From positions 1-20,217 of the forward strand of contig JAQWQN010000251.1 of the NCBI GenBank assembly GCA_029244465.1: a stretch of 20,217 bases of DNA, read 5' to 3'. Positions within the stretch are counted from its first letter, which is position 1, and the number at the start of each line of letters is the position of its first letter. Source of the DNA: Pseudomonadales bacterium (GTDB lineage Bacteria > Pseudomonadota > Gammaproteobacteria > Pseudomonadales > Azotimanducaceae). The translations under genes and the position numbers were made by a program. The notes under the pieces are model-generated. The model saw only the letters and a program-made list of their open reading frames with translations. It ran no database searches and had not been told where the DNA came from. Below, piece after piece: positions 1 to 6,955 of the stretch.

Positions 1-661
1 AATGGGGACGAGCGATACTGCTATAGATCTGTCGGGCAGTGATGAAGCGGCTCACACGCTTGCGCGTTTGGATGACGGCGGTAATCAACTCGTCTGGCAA
101 CCGGCGTCGACGACTAACGCCAAGCATTGCGATCACTACACTGTTGGTGCCTGTGTGATGCTGGAGATCGGGGGCGGTCGCGCGGATTCTCAACCGTTGC
201 ACCGTGAGAACGCCATCTATCAGCCTTTTATCGAACCGCTTGAGATGCCAGAGTTTATTCTGTCCACTATGTGGGCTGGTACTGACTTTACGGAAGATAA
301 TGGCGCGACGCGGGTGGTGCCCGGTAGTCATCGTTGGCCTGAGTCGAGGCTTGCGAAATCCTCTGAGATTAGGCGGGCCGCCATGGCAAAGGGGTCGGTC
401 GTTCTTTGGTTGTCTCGCACGCTTCATGGCGCTGCGAAGAGTTTAGTGACCGAGCGACGTACCGGGTTTTTTGCCTCCTATATTGCTGACTGGTTTCGGC
501 AGGAAGAGAATCAGTACATCGCAGTACCACCAGAAAGGGCTGCGCGCTACTCGGAACAGGCCCGACAGATTATTGGTTACACCTGCAGTGACTCACTTGG
601 GTGGGTGAAAGGGCGTGACCGGAACGATTTATTAAAACCGGGACATTCCGGGCAACTGTAG
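1..661 (+). CDS. Phytanoyl-CoA dioxygenase (PhyH) family protein, 5' end cut by window edge
   Basis: Probable Fe(II)/2-oxoglutarate oxygenase of the PhyH family, soluble, substrate unknown. Counting from the first in-frame ATG at base 2 (219 residues), the visible features are LHRE (His67, Glu69), the family-typical NGATRVVPGSH near 100-110, the distal iron His in LHGA (His142), and Arg153 in ERRTG, which would bind 2-oxoglutarate. The metal motif reads H-x-E where the family normally has H-x-D. PhyH proteins are usually about 250-300 residues and nothing resembling the normal N-terminal region is present, so the true start most likely lies before the window and the ATG at base 2 is internal. 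It ends 55 bases before a second PhyH gene on the same strand, which suggests one transcription unit. The family call is firm; activity and start are not. Confidence 0.8.
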   Translation, partial: MGTSDTAIDLSGSDEAAHTLARLDDGGNQLVWQPASTTNAKHCDHYTVGACVMLEIGGGRADSQPLHRENAIYQPFIEPLEMPEFILSTMWAGTDFTEDNGATRVVPGSHRWPESRLAKSSEIRRAAMAKGSVVLWLSRTLHGAAKSLVTERRTGFFASYIADWFRQEENQYIAVPPERAARYSEQARQIIGYTCSDSLGWVKGRDRNDLLKPGHSGQL

Positions 662-715
662 CTTGGCAAGTGCGCCAAACGATAGACTTGTCAATGATGA
701 ACGAGGTGATCGAAC

Positions 716-1618
716 ATGAATCAAAAGCTAGCAAACGAGGCTGAAAAATCAGGTCTCGAGCCCTACATTGAAGAGCTCGAAACCAACGGTTTAACGATAT
801 TGCCGCCCGAAATAACCGGTGTGACGTCTGAATTTGTTGATCGCTCAGTGAATGCCTTGCTGACCAAATTTACAGCGCTTACGGGTTGTCCGATATCCTT
901 GCAAGAGGGACCGTTAAAAGCGTTGGAATGGCCAGGTGGTGGGCGAGCGCAATTTGTCGCGGGAGAGGGTGCGCCAGATCCGACGCAAGCGTTGATTCAG
1001 CAGTTGTTGCAAATTGATCGGTGTTTTAGAGATCTGGCCGTTAACCCGAAGGTAGATTTTCTGATTGATCACTTGATGGGTGCTCAGACACGCGGTCAGG
1101 GAGCCGCGCGTAGATTGTCGAGTGCAAATTCTTTTATTAAGTGGCGAGGCGATTTTGGTTACGGACCCGATCTTGGCTTGCACCCTGATCAAGGTGCAAA
1201 TCCCCTGCCTTGGGGTGACACGGCTCTGACGGCCAACGTCACCTGGGCGTTAACCGACTATACGCAGAGGGATGGCGCGTTGGCCTATGTGCCGGGTTCA
1301 CATAAAAGGAACTCGTGGCCAACACCGGGCGCGGCGGACGAAGCGATTGCAGCCGAAGCCAAGCGCGGTTCGGCGATCGTCTTCCATGGTGCGACCTGGC
1401 ATGGCGCGTTTCACAAGCAAACACCGGGGTTACGTCTGTGTGCGGTGTCGTACTATCGACATATATCGGTGCTGCCGCAGGAAAACCTGCGCGTTACCAT
1501 GGCTGATCAACCCTGGCACGATTGTGACAACCCTGAACTCATGCGAGAACTGATCGGGTTCGATGATTCCTTCCCTTACAGCAAACAAGGATTTCCGCTG
1601 CCACGAGTGGCTTCTTGA
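716..1618 (+). CDS. Phytanoyl-CoA dioxygenase (PhyH) family oxygenase
   Basis: Predicted soluble Fe(II)/2-oxoglutarate-dependent oxygenase of 300 residues, a normal family length. The facial triad is complete: HPD gives His156 and Asp158, and WHG gives His229. Arg240 in PGLRL is the likely 2-oxoglutarate anchor. GALAYVPGSHKR at about 187-198 is the family signature strand. The start at 716 is supported by GAGGTG about eight bases upstream. It is the second PhyH gene in a row but is not a close copy of the first: it has the canonical H-x-D and a different N-terminal region. PhyH enzymes hydroxylate very diverse small molecules and CoA esters, so no substrate can be assigned. The neighbouring CmcJ-like oxygenase and SnoaL-like protein suggest a shared oxidative pathway (inference). 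Confidence 0.88.
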   Translation: MNQKLANEAEKSGLEPYIEELETNGLTILPPEITGVTSEFVDRSVNALLTKFTALTGCPISLQEGPLKALEWPGGGRAQFVAGEGAPDPTQALIQQLLQIDRCFRDLAVNPKVDFLIDHLMGAQTRGQGAARRLSSANSFIKWRGDFGYGPDLGLHPDQGANPLPWGDTALTANVTWALTDYTQRDGALAYVPGSHKRNSWPTPGAADEAIAAEAKRGSAIVFHGATWHGAFHKQTPGLRLCAVSYYRHISVLPQENLRVTMADQPWHDCDNPELMRELIGFDDSFPYSKQGFPLPRVAS

Positions 1619-1875
1619 GCGCGGTGCCTTTGTGGCCCATTGGCCCAGATGGCCTTCAGCGTTAGCGATCTTGAAGGCCGCCAAAGCGTTTATCCTAAAG
1701 CCTTCGGTTTTGTGGCGTGTGGATTGGCGGGACTTCATGCGATTTCAACTACGAGTTGCGGGGGGTGCTGACCTCAGGGCGCAGGTGAGTTGGTAAGCGA
1801 GGCCAAAAACGGGGAGACAATAGACGTGTGCGACCTGCAGAGAAGGTGAGCGAAAAATATAGAATGGGAGTAGGC
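1619..1875. other. Intergenic region with no recognised gene
   Basis: About 257 bases between the second PhyH gene and the SnoaL-like gene. One plus frame stays open to 1796, but it begins inside the PhyH gene, has no ribosome binding site of its own and resembles nothing I recognise. I see no convincing terminator hairpin with a T-run. A promoter for the downstream pair could lie here, but no clear -35/-10 pair stands out. Confidence 0.4.
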
Positions 1876-2355
1876 ATGAACATGACCATTGAAGCGCGGC
1901 TGAAAAAGATCGAAGCACTGGAACAGATACGCGTGTTAAAGGCAAACTACTGTGAGTTATGTGATGCCGGATACTCTGCCGACGCGTTGACGACGCTGTT
2001 CACAGAGGATGGTGTCTGGGATGGTGGCGAGATGGGTTTGTTTGCTGGACGTGAGGCGTTGCATAAGTTCTTCACTCACATGCCTAACGTTATGTCCTTT
2101 GCCATCCATCATGTGACTAATTCTGCGGTTGAGGTCAATGATGATGCAACCCACGCTCGCGGGCGTTGGTACCTCATGCAGACGGCAACGCTGAAAGAAT
2201 CGAATGAGGCGGTGTGGCTTGCTGCGCAATATGATGACGAGCTTGTCTGTGTCGATGACGCTTGGCGTTTTCGCCGGGTTAAGCTGATGAGTCGTTTTTA
2301 CACCACACATGAAGCCGGTTGGGCGAAACTGCCGCATTTATTGGAGATTACATGA
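1876..2355 (+). CDS. SnoaL-like / NTF2-fold protein
   Basis: A 159-residue protein of the SnoaL-like (NTF2 superfamily) cone fold, which includes polyketide cyclases, dehydratases and the small subunits of some oxygenases. The family pattern is visible: an N-terminal helix (ALEQIRVLKANYCELCDAG), the LFTEDGVWDGG strand-turn, GREALHKFF, a central IHHVTNSAVEV strand, then RGRWYLMQT and a final W-R-F-R-R-V-K-L strand. I chose the ATG at 1876 because GGGAG sits five bases upstream; an in-frame GTG at 1828 would add 16 residues with no family resemblance. Its stop overlaps the next start in ATGA, so it is probably translationally coupled to the CmcJ-like oxygenase and may act on the same compound. 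The catalytic role is not determinable. Confidence 0.8.
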   Translation: MNMTIEARLKKIEALEQIRVLKANYCELCDAGYSADALTTLFTEDGVWDGGEMGLFAGREALHKFFTHMPNVMSFAIHHVTNSAVEVNDDATHARGRWYLMQTATLKESNEAVWLAAQYDDELVCVDDAWRFRRVKLMSRFYTTHEAGWAKLPHLLEIT

Positions 2356-3221
2356 GCCAAAATACGCTGGAGCAACTCGCGTCGACAGCCGTCAAAGGGG
2401 AATTGCACTTTTTACCCGCTGACCTTAGAGGGCGGTCGATGGTGTCTAACGACCTACGACAAGCAACCGGCGCAAATGCCACGGACGTGCAGGAAGTTAA
2501 CGTCCTGGATGCTAGCCACGAGCTTGGTTTGGGGATCCATACGAGTGGTTTTGAGATGGTGCGAAAACCAACTGCGATCCATGATTTTTATGACTGTGCA
2601 GAGGTGATGAGTGTTTACTACGAGGAGTGCAAGGCGTTGGCGCGGAAGCTTACTGGCGCACATACGACATACACCTTTGACCACATTATCCGTGAATCAG
2701 AAAAGCAACTTTCGTCGGGTGGGATTGACGGTTCCCAGCGTGAGAGCGGGGTATCGAGCGGCGGAGGTTACATCGGCAACGTCCATATGGATTATACCGA
2801 CGCGACAACGTGGGATCGGTATTTGGGCCTCCACGGAGAAACAGTCCCTAAGTCAACCCACGTTTACGCGCTGAACTTTTGGCGTCCGCTCAGCGTGTCG
2901 GCGCATGACAATCCGCTGGCGGTTTGCGATGCGCGTACCGTCAGTCGAGATGATCTGCTGGAGGTGATTGTCTATGGCTACGGTGCGGAAAATTACAGTT
3001 GGTACGATATCGGGATCGAGACATTCAGTGTCTGTGCATCGGATGCGCATCGCTGGTACTCGTATCCGGACATGACCCCAGATGATGTGCTGGTGATTAA
3101 ATCCTATGACTCTGAAGGTGTGATCGGCACGACTTGTCCGCATGCGTCCTTTCCGCACCCCCAACCACTGGGGATAGAGCGTAAAAGTATCGAACTGCGG
3201 GTGCTTTGTTTTTGTGGTTAG
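2352..3221 (+). CDS. CmcJ/NvfI-family Fe(II)/2-oxoglutarate-type oxygenase
   Basis: A 289-residue protein resembling the CmcJ/NvfI family, which takes its name from a cephamycin-cluster protein and a fungal meroterpenoid oxygenase. Landmarks are NVHMDYTD (His145, Asp147), YALNFWRPL, DNPLAVCDARTV, HRWYSYPDM, the stretch PDDVLVIKSYDS, PHASF (His264) and an Arg-rich RKSIELR end (Arg283). His145/Asp147/His264 are the likely iron ligands. The start at 2352 overlaps the preceding stop (ATGA), with TTGGAG five bases upstream, so translation is probably coupled to the SnoaL-like gene. In the family these enzymes typically tailor secondary metabolites or act on hydroxy or keto acids. With two PhyH genes just upstream, three oxygenases of the same chemistry are clustered. 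Substrate unknown. Confidence 0.8.
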   Translation: MSQNTLEQLASTAVKGELHFLPADLRGRSMVSNDLRQATGANATDVQEVNVLDASHELGLGIHTSGFEMVRKPTAIHDFYDCAEVMSVYYEECKALARKLTGAHTTYTFDHIIRESEKQLSSGGIDGSQRESGVSSGGGYIGNVHMDYTDATTWDRYLGLHGETVPKSTHVYALNFWRPLSVSAHDNPLAVCDARTVSRDDLLEVIVYGYGAENYSWYDIGIETFSVCASDAHRWYSYPDMTPDDVLVIKSYDSEGVIGTTCPHASFPHPQPLGIERKSIELRVLCFCG

Positions 3222-3229
3222 GGGCTCGA

Positions 3230-3262
3230 ATGAAAATCATAAAAGCGAGTCTTCAGCGATAA
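3230..3262 (+). other. Possible 10-codon leader ORF ahead of the esterase
   Basis: An ATG at 3230 carries the best Shine-Dalgarno of this junction (AGGGG, five bases upstream) but reads only MKIIKASLQR before TAA. It is out of frame with the esterase, which opens a few bases later at 3268 with no good ribosome site. It may be a coupling leader, or the original esterase start separated by a one-base lesion. Confidence 0.25.
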
Positions 3263-3267
3263 AAACG

Positions 3268-4326
3268 ATGTTTCGTGTGGCAAGTGCCATGATCTTCGGG
3301 ACGCTTTGCTCAGTTAACGTTTGTGCGCAAACAGACAACCCTGCAGTCGACCGGATGATGGCGCTGGATCAGAATGGTGACGGTGTGCTGAGCGAAGAGG
3401 AAGCGCCGCCAGGGGTATTCTCGCTTTTGGATACGAACAGCGATAGCGGTGCCACGCGAGCAGAGATCACTGCGTTCATAGCACGACTGAGTAGACCGTT
3501 TAGCTGGGTGAATCCACCCTCTGCAGCTCGAACTCACCCCCGTCGCGTGCACGCGACTTTTATAAGTCCGTCGATGGCTGTCCCAGTCGGATTTAACATC
3601 TACCTACCACCAGGTTATGAAACCTTAGAAGCAGCGGAAAAACGTTATCCGGTCATTTACTACCTTCATGGCGGACGACCCGGCAACGAGTCTTTGACTA
3701 TTGATCTCGCGCGCAAAGTCGATGCGGCGGTGACCTCCGGCGCGGTTCGTCCTATGATTTTTGTTTGGGTGAATGGCGGCGAGGTTAGCCATTATAACTA
3801 TGGCAATTCGTTAGGTGAGGACGTGTTTGTTAAAGAGTTGATCCCCTTTATTGATCGAACTTATCGCACTATCGCCACTCGTGGTGGTCGTGCATTGCAG
3901 GGGTTTTCGCAGGGCGGACGAGGAACGACGCGCATCATGTTCAAATACCCGGAACTGTTTGTCTCCGCCGCGCCTGGCGGGCCAGGCTACGGGGTTGAGA
4001 AGCTCATATTCGAAAACAAGGGGGTGGAAATCGATTTGCGCGGTGGTGTGGATGCCCCGTCCTTCGATTTCGGCGAGGGTAATGACGCTTACAGTCTCGC
4101 TAAGCTCTATCAATCTGGTCGTCATCGCGGTTTGCGAATCATGATCTGGGTGGGTACGGCAGGGTTTAACTATGCGGCTACGCTTGAGTATCTAGAGTAT
4201 TTGCGCGGATTAGAAATTCCTGTGGAGACACTGGTAGCGCCAAATGTTGATCATAATCCGCTTAGATTTTATGACGCATTTGGTCTTGAGTTATTGCAGT
4301 TCCATGATCGGAATTGGCAGTTTTAA
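3268..4326 (+). CDS. Exported esterase of the esterase D/PF00756 type with N-terminal EF-hand
   Basis: A predicted 352-residue exported alpha/beta hydrolase. From the ATG at 3268 the protein opens with a Sec signal peptide (MFRVASAMIFGTLCSVNVCA, cleavage likely after VCA). A canonical calcium EF-hand loop follows (DQNGDGVLSEEE, residues 34-45), then a degenerate second one (DTNSDSGATRAE). The hydrolase part has the oxyanion-strand signature YYLHGG, the nucleophile elbow GFSQGG (Ser214) and a late catalytic His in NVDHNPL (His329); Asp in EGND or a nearby acid would complete the triad. It probably hydrolyses an ester or glycosyl ester in the periplasm. The reading frame extends back to a GTG at 3214 that overlaps the previous gene, but the signal peptide favours 3268. 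It is convergent with the TetR gene, nine bases apart. Confidence 0.82.
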   Translation: MFRVASAMIFGTLCSVNVCAQTDNPAVDRMMALDQNGDGVLSEEEAPPGVFSLLDTNSDSGATRAEITAFIARLSRPFSWVNPPSAARTHPRRVHATFISPSMAVPVGFNIYLPPGYETLEAAEKRYPVIYYLHGGRPGNESLTIDLARKVDAAVTSGAVRPMIFVWVNGGEVSHYNYGNSLGEDVFVKELIPFIDRTYRTIATRGGRALQGFSQGGRGTTRIMFKYPELFVSAAPGGPGYGVEKLIFENKGVEIDLRGGVDAPSFDFGEGNDAYSLAKLYQSGRHRGLRIMIWVGTAGFNYAATLEYLEYLRGLEIPVETLVAPNVDHNPLRFYDAFGLELLQFHDRNWQF

Positions 4327-4335
4327 AACGCGTTA

Positions 4336-4956
4336 TCACACGGGCTTTAGGATGTGCGAGTACAGATTCTCTACGCGGTCGATGATGGCAACTGCTTCCT
4401 GAACTAGATCGAATTCTGCCTTTCGTCTATGGTTCGAGATAACGTGTTCATTCGCGCCCCAAAGCGTAATGGCAATCAGACGAGCGATCTCTTTTCGCTC
4501 AGCTGCATCTACTAACGCCACGTCTTGCTCTAAGAACTCCGCCAACAATGAGCGATAATCACGTCCAATGCGCGCTAGGGCAGGGGAAAGCGCGAGTGTG
4601 TCGCGATAGCTTTCAAGAGCTTTTCGGTAGGCCTGGCCACCATCCTCGATGACAACGTTCGTTGCCGCCGTATTTACGTAATCGCGCCAGAATTGAATAG
4701 TTGTACTGGCGCGGTCGGGGTTTCGTATGGCTACTGTAAAGTCGGCGAGTTGCTCCTCTTCGCCAGACATTGCGAGTTGTACTTTGTTGTCAAAGTGTCG
4801 GTACAGCGTCTGCACGTGAAACCCTGCACGCTTGGCGATCGCCTCTAGTGTCGTTGCGTTGTACCCAAGCTCATTAAAAAGATCTTCAGCCGCTAGAATA
4901 AGACGTTGGCGAGTCTCAGCTTTGAGTTCCTTACGGGTTGTTGATTGTTTGGTCAT
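4336..4956 (-). CDS. TetR family transcriptional regulator
   Basis: A 206-residue cytoplasmic repressor-type protein, typical TetR length. The N-terminal DNA-binding domain spans about residues 14-62: RLILAAEDLFNELGYNATTL, then AIAKRAGFHVQTLYRHF with the recognition helix near 46-55, then the DNK turn. The rest is helical ligand-binding domain with no recognisable ligand signature. It is transcribed divergently from the SDR-LLM pair across 118 bases. By TetR convention it would repress that pair and possibly itself. A palindrome about ten bases before its start (4967-4982) is a candidate operator. The inducer is unknown. Confidence 0.92.
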   Translation of the reverse strand: MTKQSTTRKELKAETRQRLILAAEDLFNELGYNATTLEAIAKRAGFHVQTLYRHFDNKVQLAMSGEEEQLADFTVAIRNPDRASTTIQFWRDYVNTAATNVVIEDGGQAYRKALESYRDTLALSPALARIGRDYRSLLAEFLEQDVALVDAAERKEIARLIAITLWGANEHVISNHRRKAEFDLVQEAVAIIDRVENLYSHILKPV

Positions 4957-4957
4957 T

Positions 4958-4987
4958 TCAGAAGAGTCTAGCGGAAACTAGATCTGA
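4958..4987. promoter_or_regulatory. Candidate TetR operator palindrome
   Basis: TCTAG-N6-CTAGA (4967-4982) is a perfect inverted repeat lying ten bases before the TetR start codon. It is flanked by TCAGA (4958-4962) and TCTGA (4983-4987), which are reverse complements but not symmetrically spaced. Position and symmetry fit an autoregulatory TetR site. No second copy was noticed elsewhere in the intergenic region, so this remains a prediction. Confidence 0.4.
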
Positions 4988-5074
4988 CGTTAATGGTCTG
5001 CCCTCAACTTTTGCGCCATGGCTGCTGGGTGTTAGTTTTAAGGTATGTGCAGGGCTAGCTAAAGGGGAATTAAG

Positions 5075-5890
5075 ATGGACTTCAATAATCTATTCGGTGT
5101 TGAGGGAAAAGTTGTTTGTGTAACGGGTGGTGGCGGTGGTATTGGTCGTGGTATCGCTGGTGCATTTGTCGCGGGTGGTGCAAGAGTCTACATCACCTCT
5201 CGTAGTGATTTGCAGGAAGCTGCTGATGAGCTTGCCGAAGAGGGTCCGGGCGAGTGCATTCCGCTAAGGACAGATCTCTCCAATGACGAGGAAATAACGG
5301 CACTTGGCAGGACGCTTGATGAGCGTGAAGGCAAACTCGATGTGCTCGTTAATAATGCGGCGTTAGGAGGGTTTATTCACAGGTTTGGAGAATTGCCGAT
5401 GGCGGAGTGGGACGCCATGACAACGGTGAACCTGCGTGCGCCGTTCGCGCTGACACAGACATGCCTGCCCCTCCTGAGAGCGGCTGCCAATTCTGCAGTG
5501 CATGCATCTGTGATCAATATCGCCTCGGTGGATGGGGTTCGTATTGCGGGGGATAACGATTGGGCTTATGGCATGGGCAAGGCGGGCCTGATTCATTTGA
5601 CCCGACAACTTGCGGGACTGGCTGGCAATAAACACGGCCGTGAGGGTGGCCACAACATTACGTTTAATGCCGTCGCTCCCGGACCATTTCCCGGCATGCT
5701 GGATCGTTATCTAGAAACGGAAGAAGGACGCGCGGCTGTGGGCGCTGTTACGGTTTCTGGACGCGTTGGCAAGCCGGAAGATATTGGTGCTGCATGTATT
5801 TACTTGGCCAGTCGCGCTGGATCTTATGTGTCAGGTGTGCTGCTGCCGGTGGATGGTGGGTTGCTGGTTGGCAAACGTGCGAACTCCTGA
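5075..5890 (+). CDS. Short-chain dehydrogenase/reductase (SDR)
   Basis: A 271-residue classical SDR, a cytoplasmic NAD(P)-dependent oxidoreductase. The cofactor motif is TGGGGGIG (17-24), the NNAA motif is at 93-96, and the catalytic residues are Ser151 in NIASVDG plus Y165-x3-K169 in WAYGMGKAG. TSR after the second strand suggests, weakly, NADP preference. The C-terminus has the usual PGPFPGM and GVLLPVDGG segments. The ATG at 5075 has AGGGGA upstream. The gene begins the operon divergent from the TetR regulator and is followed after 18 bases by the LLM oxidoreductase, so the two probably act on the same alcohol or ketone pathway. Substrate unknown. The catalytic set is complete, unlike the broken SDR at 17153. 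Confidence 0.92.
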   Translation: MDFNNLFGVEGKVVCVTGGGGGIGRGIAGAFVAGGARVYITSRSDLQEAADELAEEGPGECIPLRTDLSNDEEITALGRTLDEREGKLDVLVNNAALGGFIHRFGELPMAEWDAMTTVNLRAPFALTQTCLPLLRAAANSAVHASVINIASVDGVRIAGDNDWAYGMGKAGLIHLTRQLAGLAGNKHGREGGHNITFNAVAPGPFPGMLDRYLETEEGRAAVGAVTVSGRVGKPEDIGAACIYLASRAGSYVSGVLLPVDGGLLVGKRANS

Positions 5891-5908
5891 GTTGCGGGGT
5901 ACGAGAAG

Positions 5909-6955
5909 GTGAGGATAAGTGTTGGTGTCAACGGGCCTGTGCCGGGAGGTCCCAGTTTTCGTGACGAGGTGAGTTTTGTTCAAGAGGCAGAAAAGCTCGG
6001 TGTTTTCGCCGCATGGACGGTCGAAGGTTGGGGGGCTGACGCTGTCACGCCTTTGGCGTACTTGGCGGCGCGGACCGAAACCATTAGGCTGGGAACCGGG
6101 ATCATGCAATTGAGCGCTCGCGCACCAAGTATGATCGCGATGACAGCGCGAACGTTGGCAGAATTGTCGGGCAATCGATTTCTGCTCGGTTTAGGCGTGA
6201 GTGGTGCTCAAGTTGTTGAGGGTCTGCACGGGGTCTCCTTTGCGGCGCCACTCACACGTCTGCGGGAGACAGTGGAAGTACTCCGGATGTCGTTTGCTGG
6301 GGAAAAGATTGCGTATCACGGTGATCGTATCCGACTGCCACTGCCTGGCAGCCGAGGTCGGAGTTTGCGCCTAAGCGGTGCTAGCGGTCAGTCGATTCCG
6401 ATTTATCTGGCGACGCTGGGAAAGAAAAGCCTCGAGTATACAGGCGCGGCAGCGGATGGATGGATTGGAACGACATTTTGTCCGGAACACGCGGAGGCCC
6501 TCTTGCCGCATATCGATGTGGGTGCTCGATCGGTTGGTCGAAACCTTGCTGATCTGGATATCGGGGCCGGTGCTGCGAGGGTCGAGTTTGGTGCTATCGA
6601 TGAATTAGTGGAGCAAGAGCGCATGGGGCGAGCATTCACGATCGCGGCAATGGGATCCCGCGATGAAAACTTTTACGCCGATAGCTACGCGCGCGCAGGA
6701 TGGGCTGAAGAAGTTGAGCAGGTGCAAACGCTTTGGCATGCTGGTCATCGCGATAAGGCTGCAAAAAAAGTGCCGGACGCAATGATTTTGCAGACGAATC
6801 TCTTTGGCGACGAAGGGCGTGTGCGGCAGCGCATCAGGGCGTACATCGATGCGGGTGTGACAACCTTGAAGGTGTCGCCGGCAGGAGACACGCTAGATGC
6901 CCGTGTCTCTACGCTTGGCCGACTGATGGATATCGTGCGGGGCGAGAACCACTAG
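5909..6955 (+). CDS. LLM-class (luciferase-like) flavin/F420-dependent oxidoreductase
   Basis: A 348-residue member of the luciferase-like monooxygenase superfamily. The TIM-barrel landmarks are the first strand RISVGVNG, RLGTGIMQLSARAP (60-73), and GLGVSGAQVVEGLHG (94-108), a pattern I associate with the methylene-tetrahydromethanopterin reductase-like, F420-using branch rather than with classical FMN luciferase. It should therefore transfer a hydride to or from a substrate, or carry out monooxygenation, in the cytoplasm. The start is a GTG at 5909; no ATG lies near, and a GCGGGG stretch sits about nine bases upstream. It follows the SDR by 18 bases. Its stop shares the palindrome CTAG with the stop of the convergent Rieske gene. 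F420 versus FMN cannot be settled here because no cofactor biosynthesis genes are present. Confidence 0.88.
   Translation: MRISVGVNGPVPGGPSFRDEVSFVQEAEKLGVFAAWTVEGWGADAVTPLAYLAARTETIRLGTGIMQLSARAPSMIAMTARTLAELSGNRFLLGLGVSGAQVVEGLHGVSFAAPLTRLRETVEVLRMSFAGEKIAYHGDRIRLPLPGSRGRSLRLSGASGQSIPIYLATLGKKSLEYTGAAADGWIGTTFCPEHAEALLPHIDVGARSVGRNLADLDIGAGAARVEFGAIDELVEQERMGRAFTIAAMGSRDENFYADSYARAGWAEEVEQVQTLWHAGHRDKAAKKVPDAMILQTNLFGDEGRVRQRIRAYIDAGVTTLKVSPAGDTLDARVSTLGRLMDIVRGENH

Noticed and set aside
663..678. Hairpin TTGGC-N6-GCCAA after the first PhyH gene
   Set aside because: The stem is only five base pairs and no T-run follows, so a terminator call is not justified; chance is likely.
1563..1796. 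Plus-strand frame continuing past the end of the second PhyH gene
   Set aside because: It begins inside PhyH in another frame, with no ribosome site; it does not extend the PhyH homology, so a frameshifted PhyH tail is not supported.
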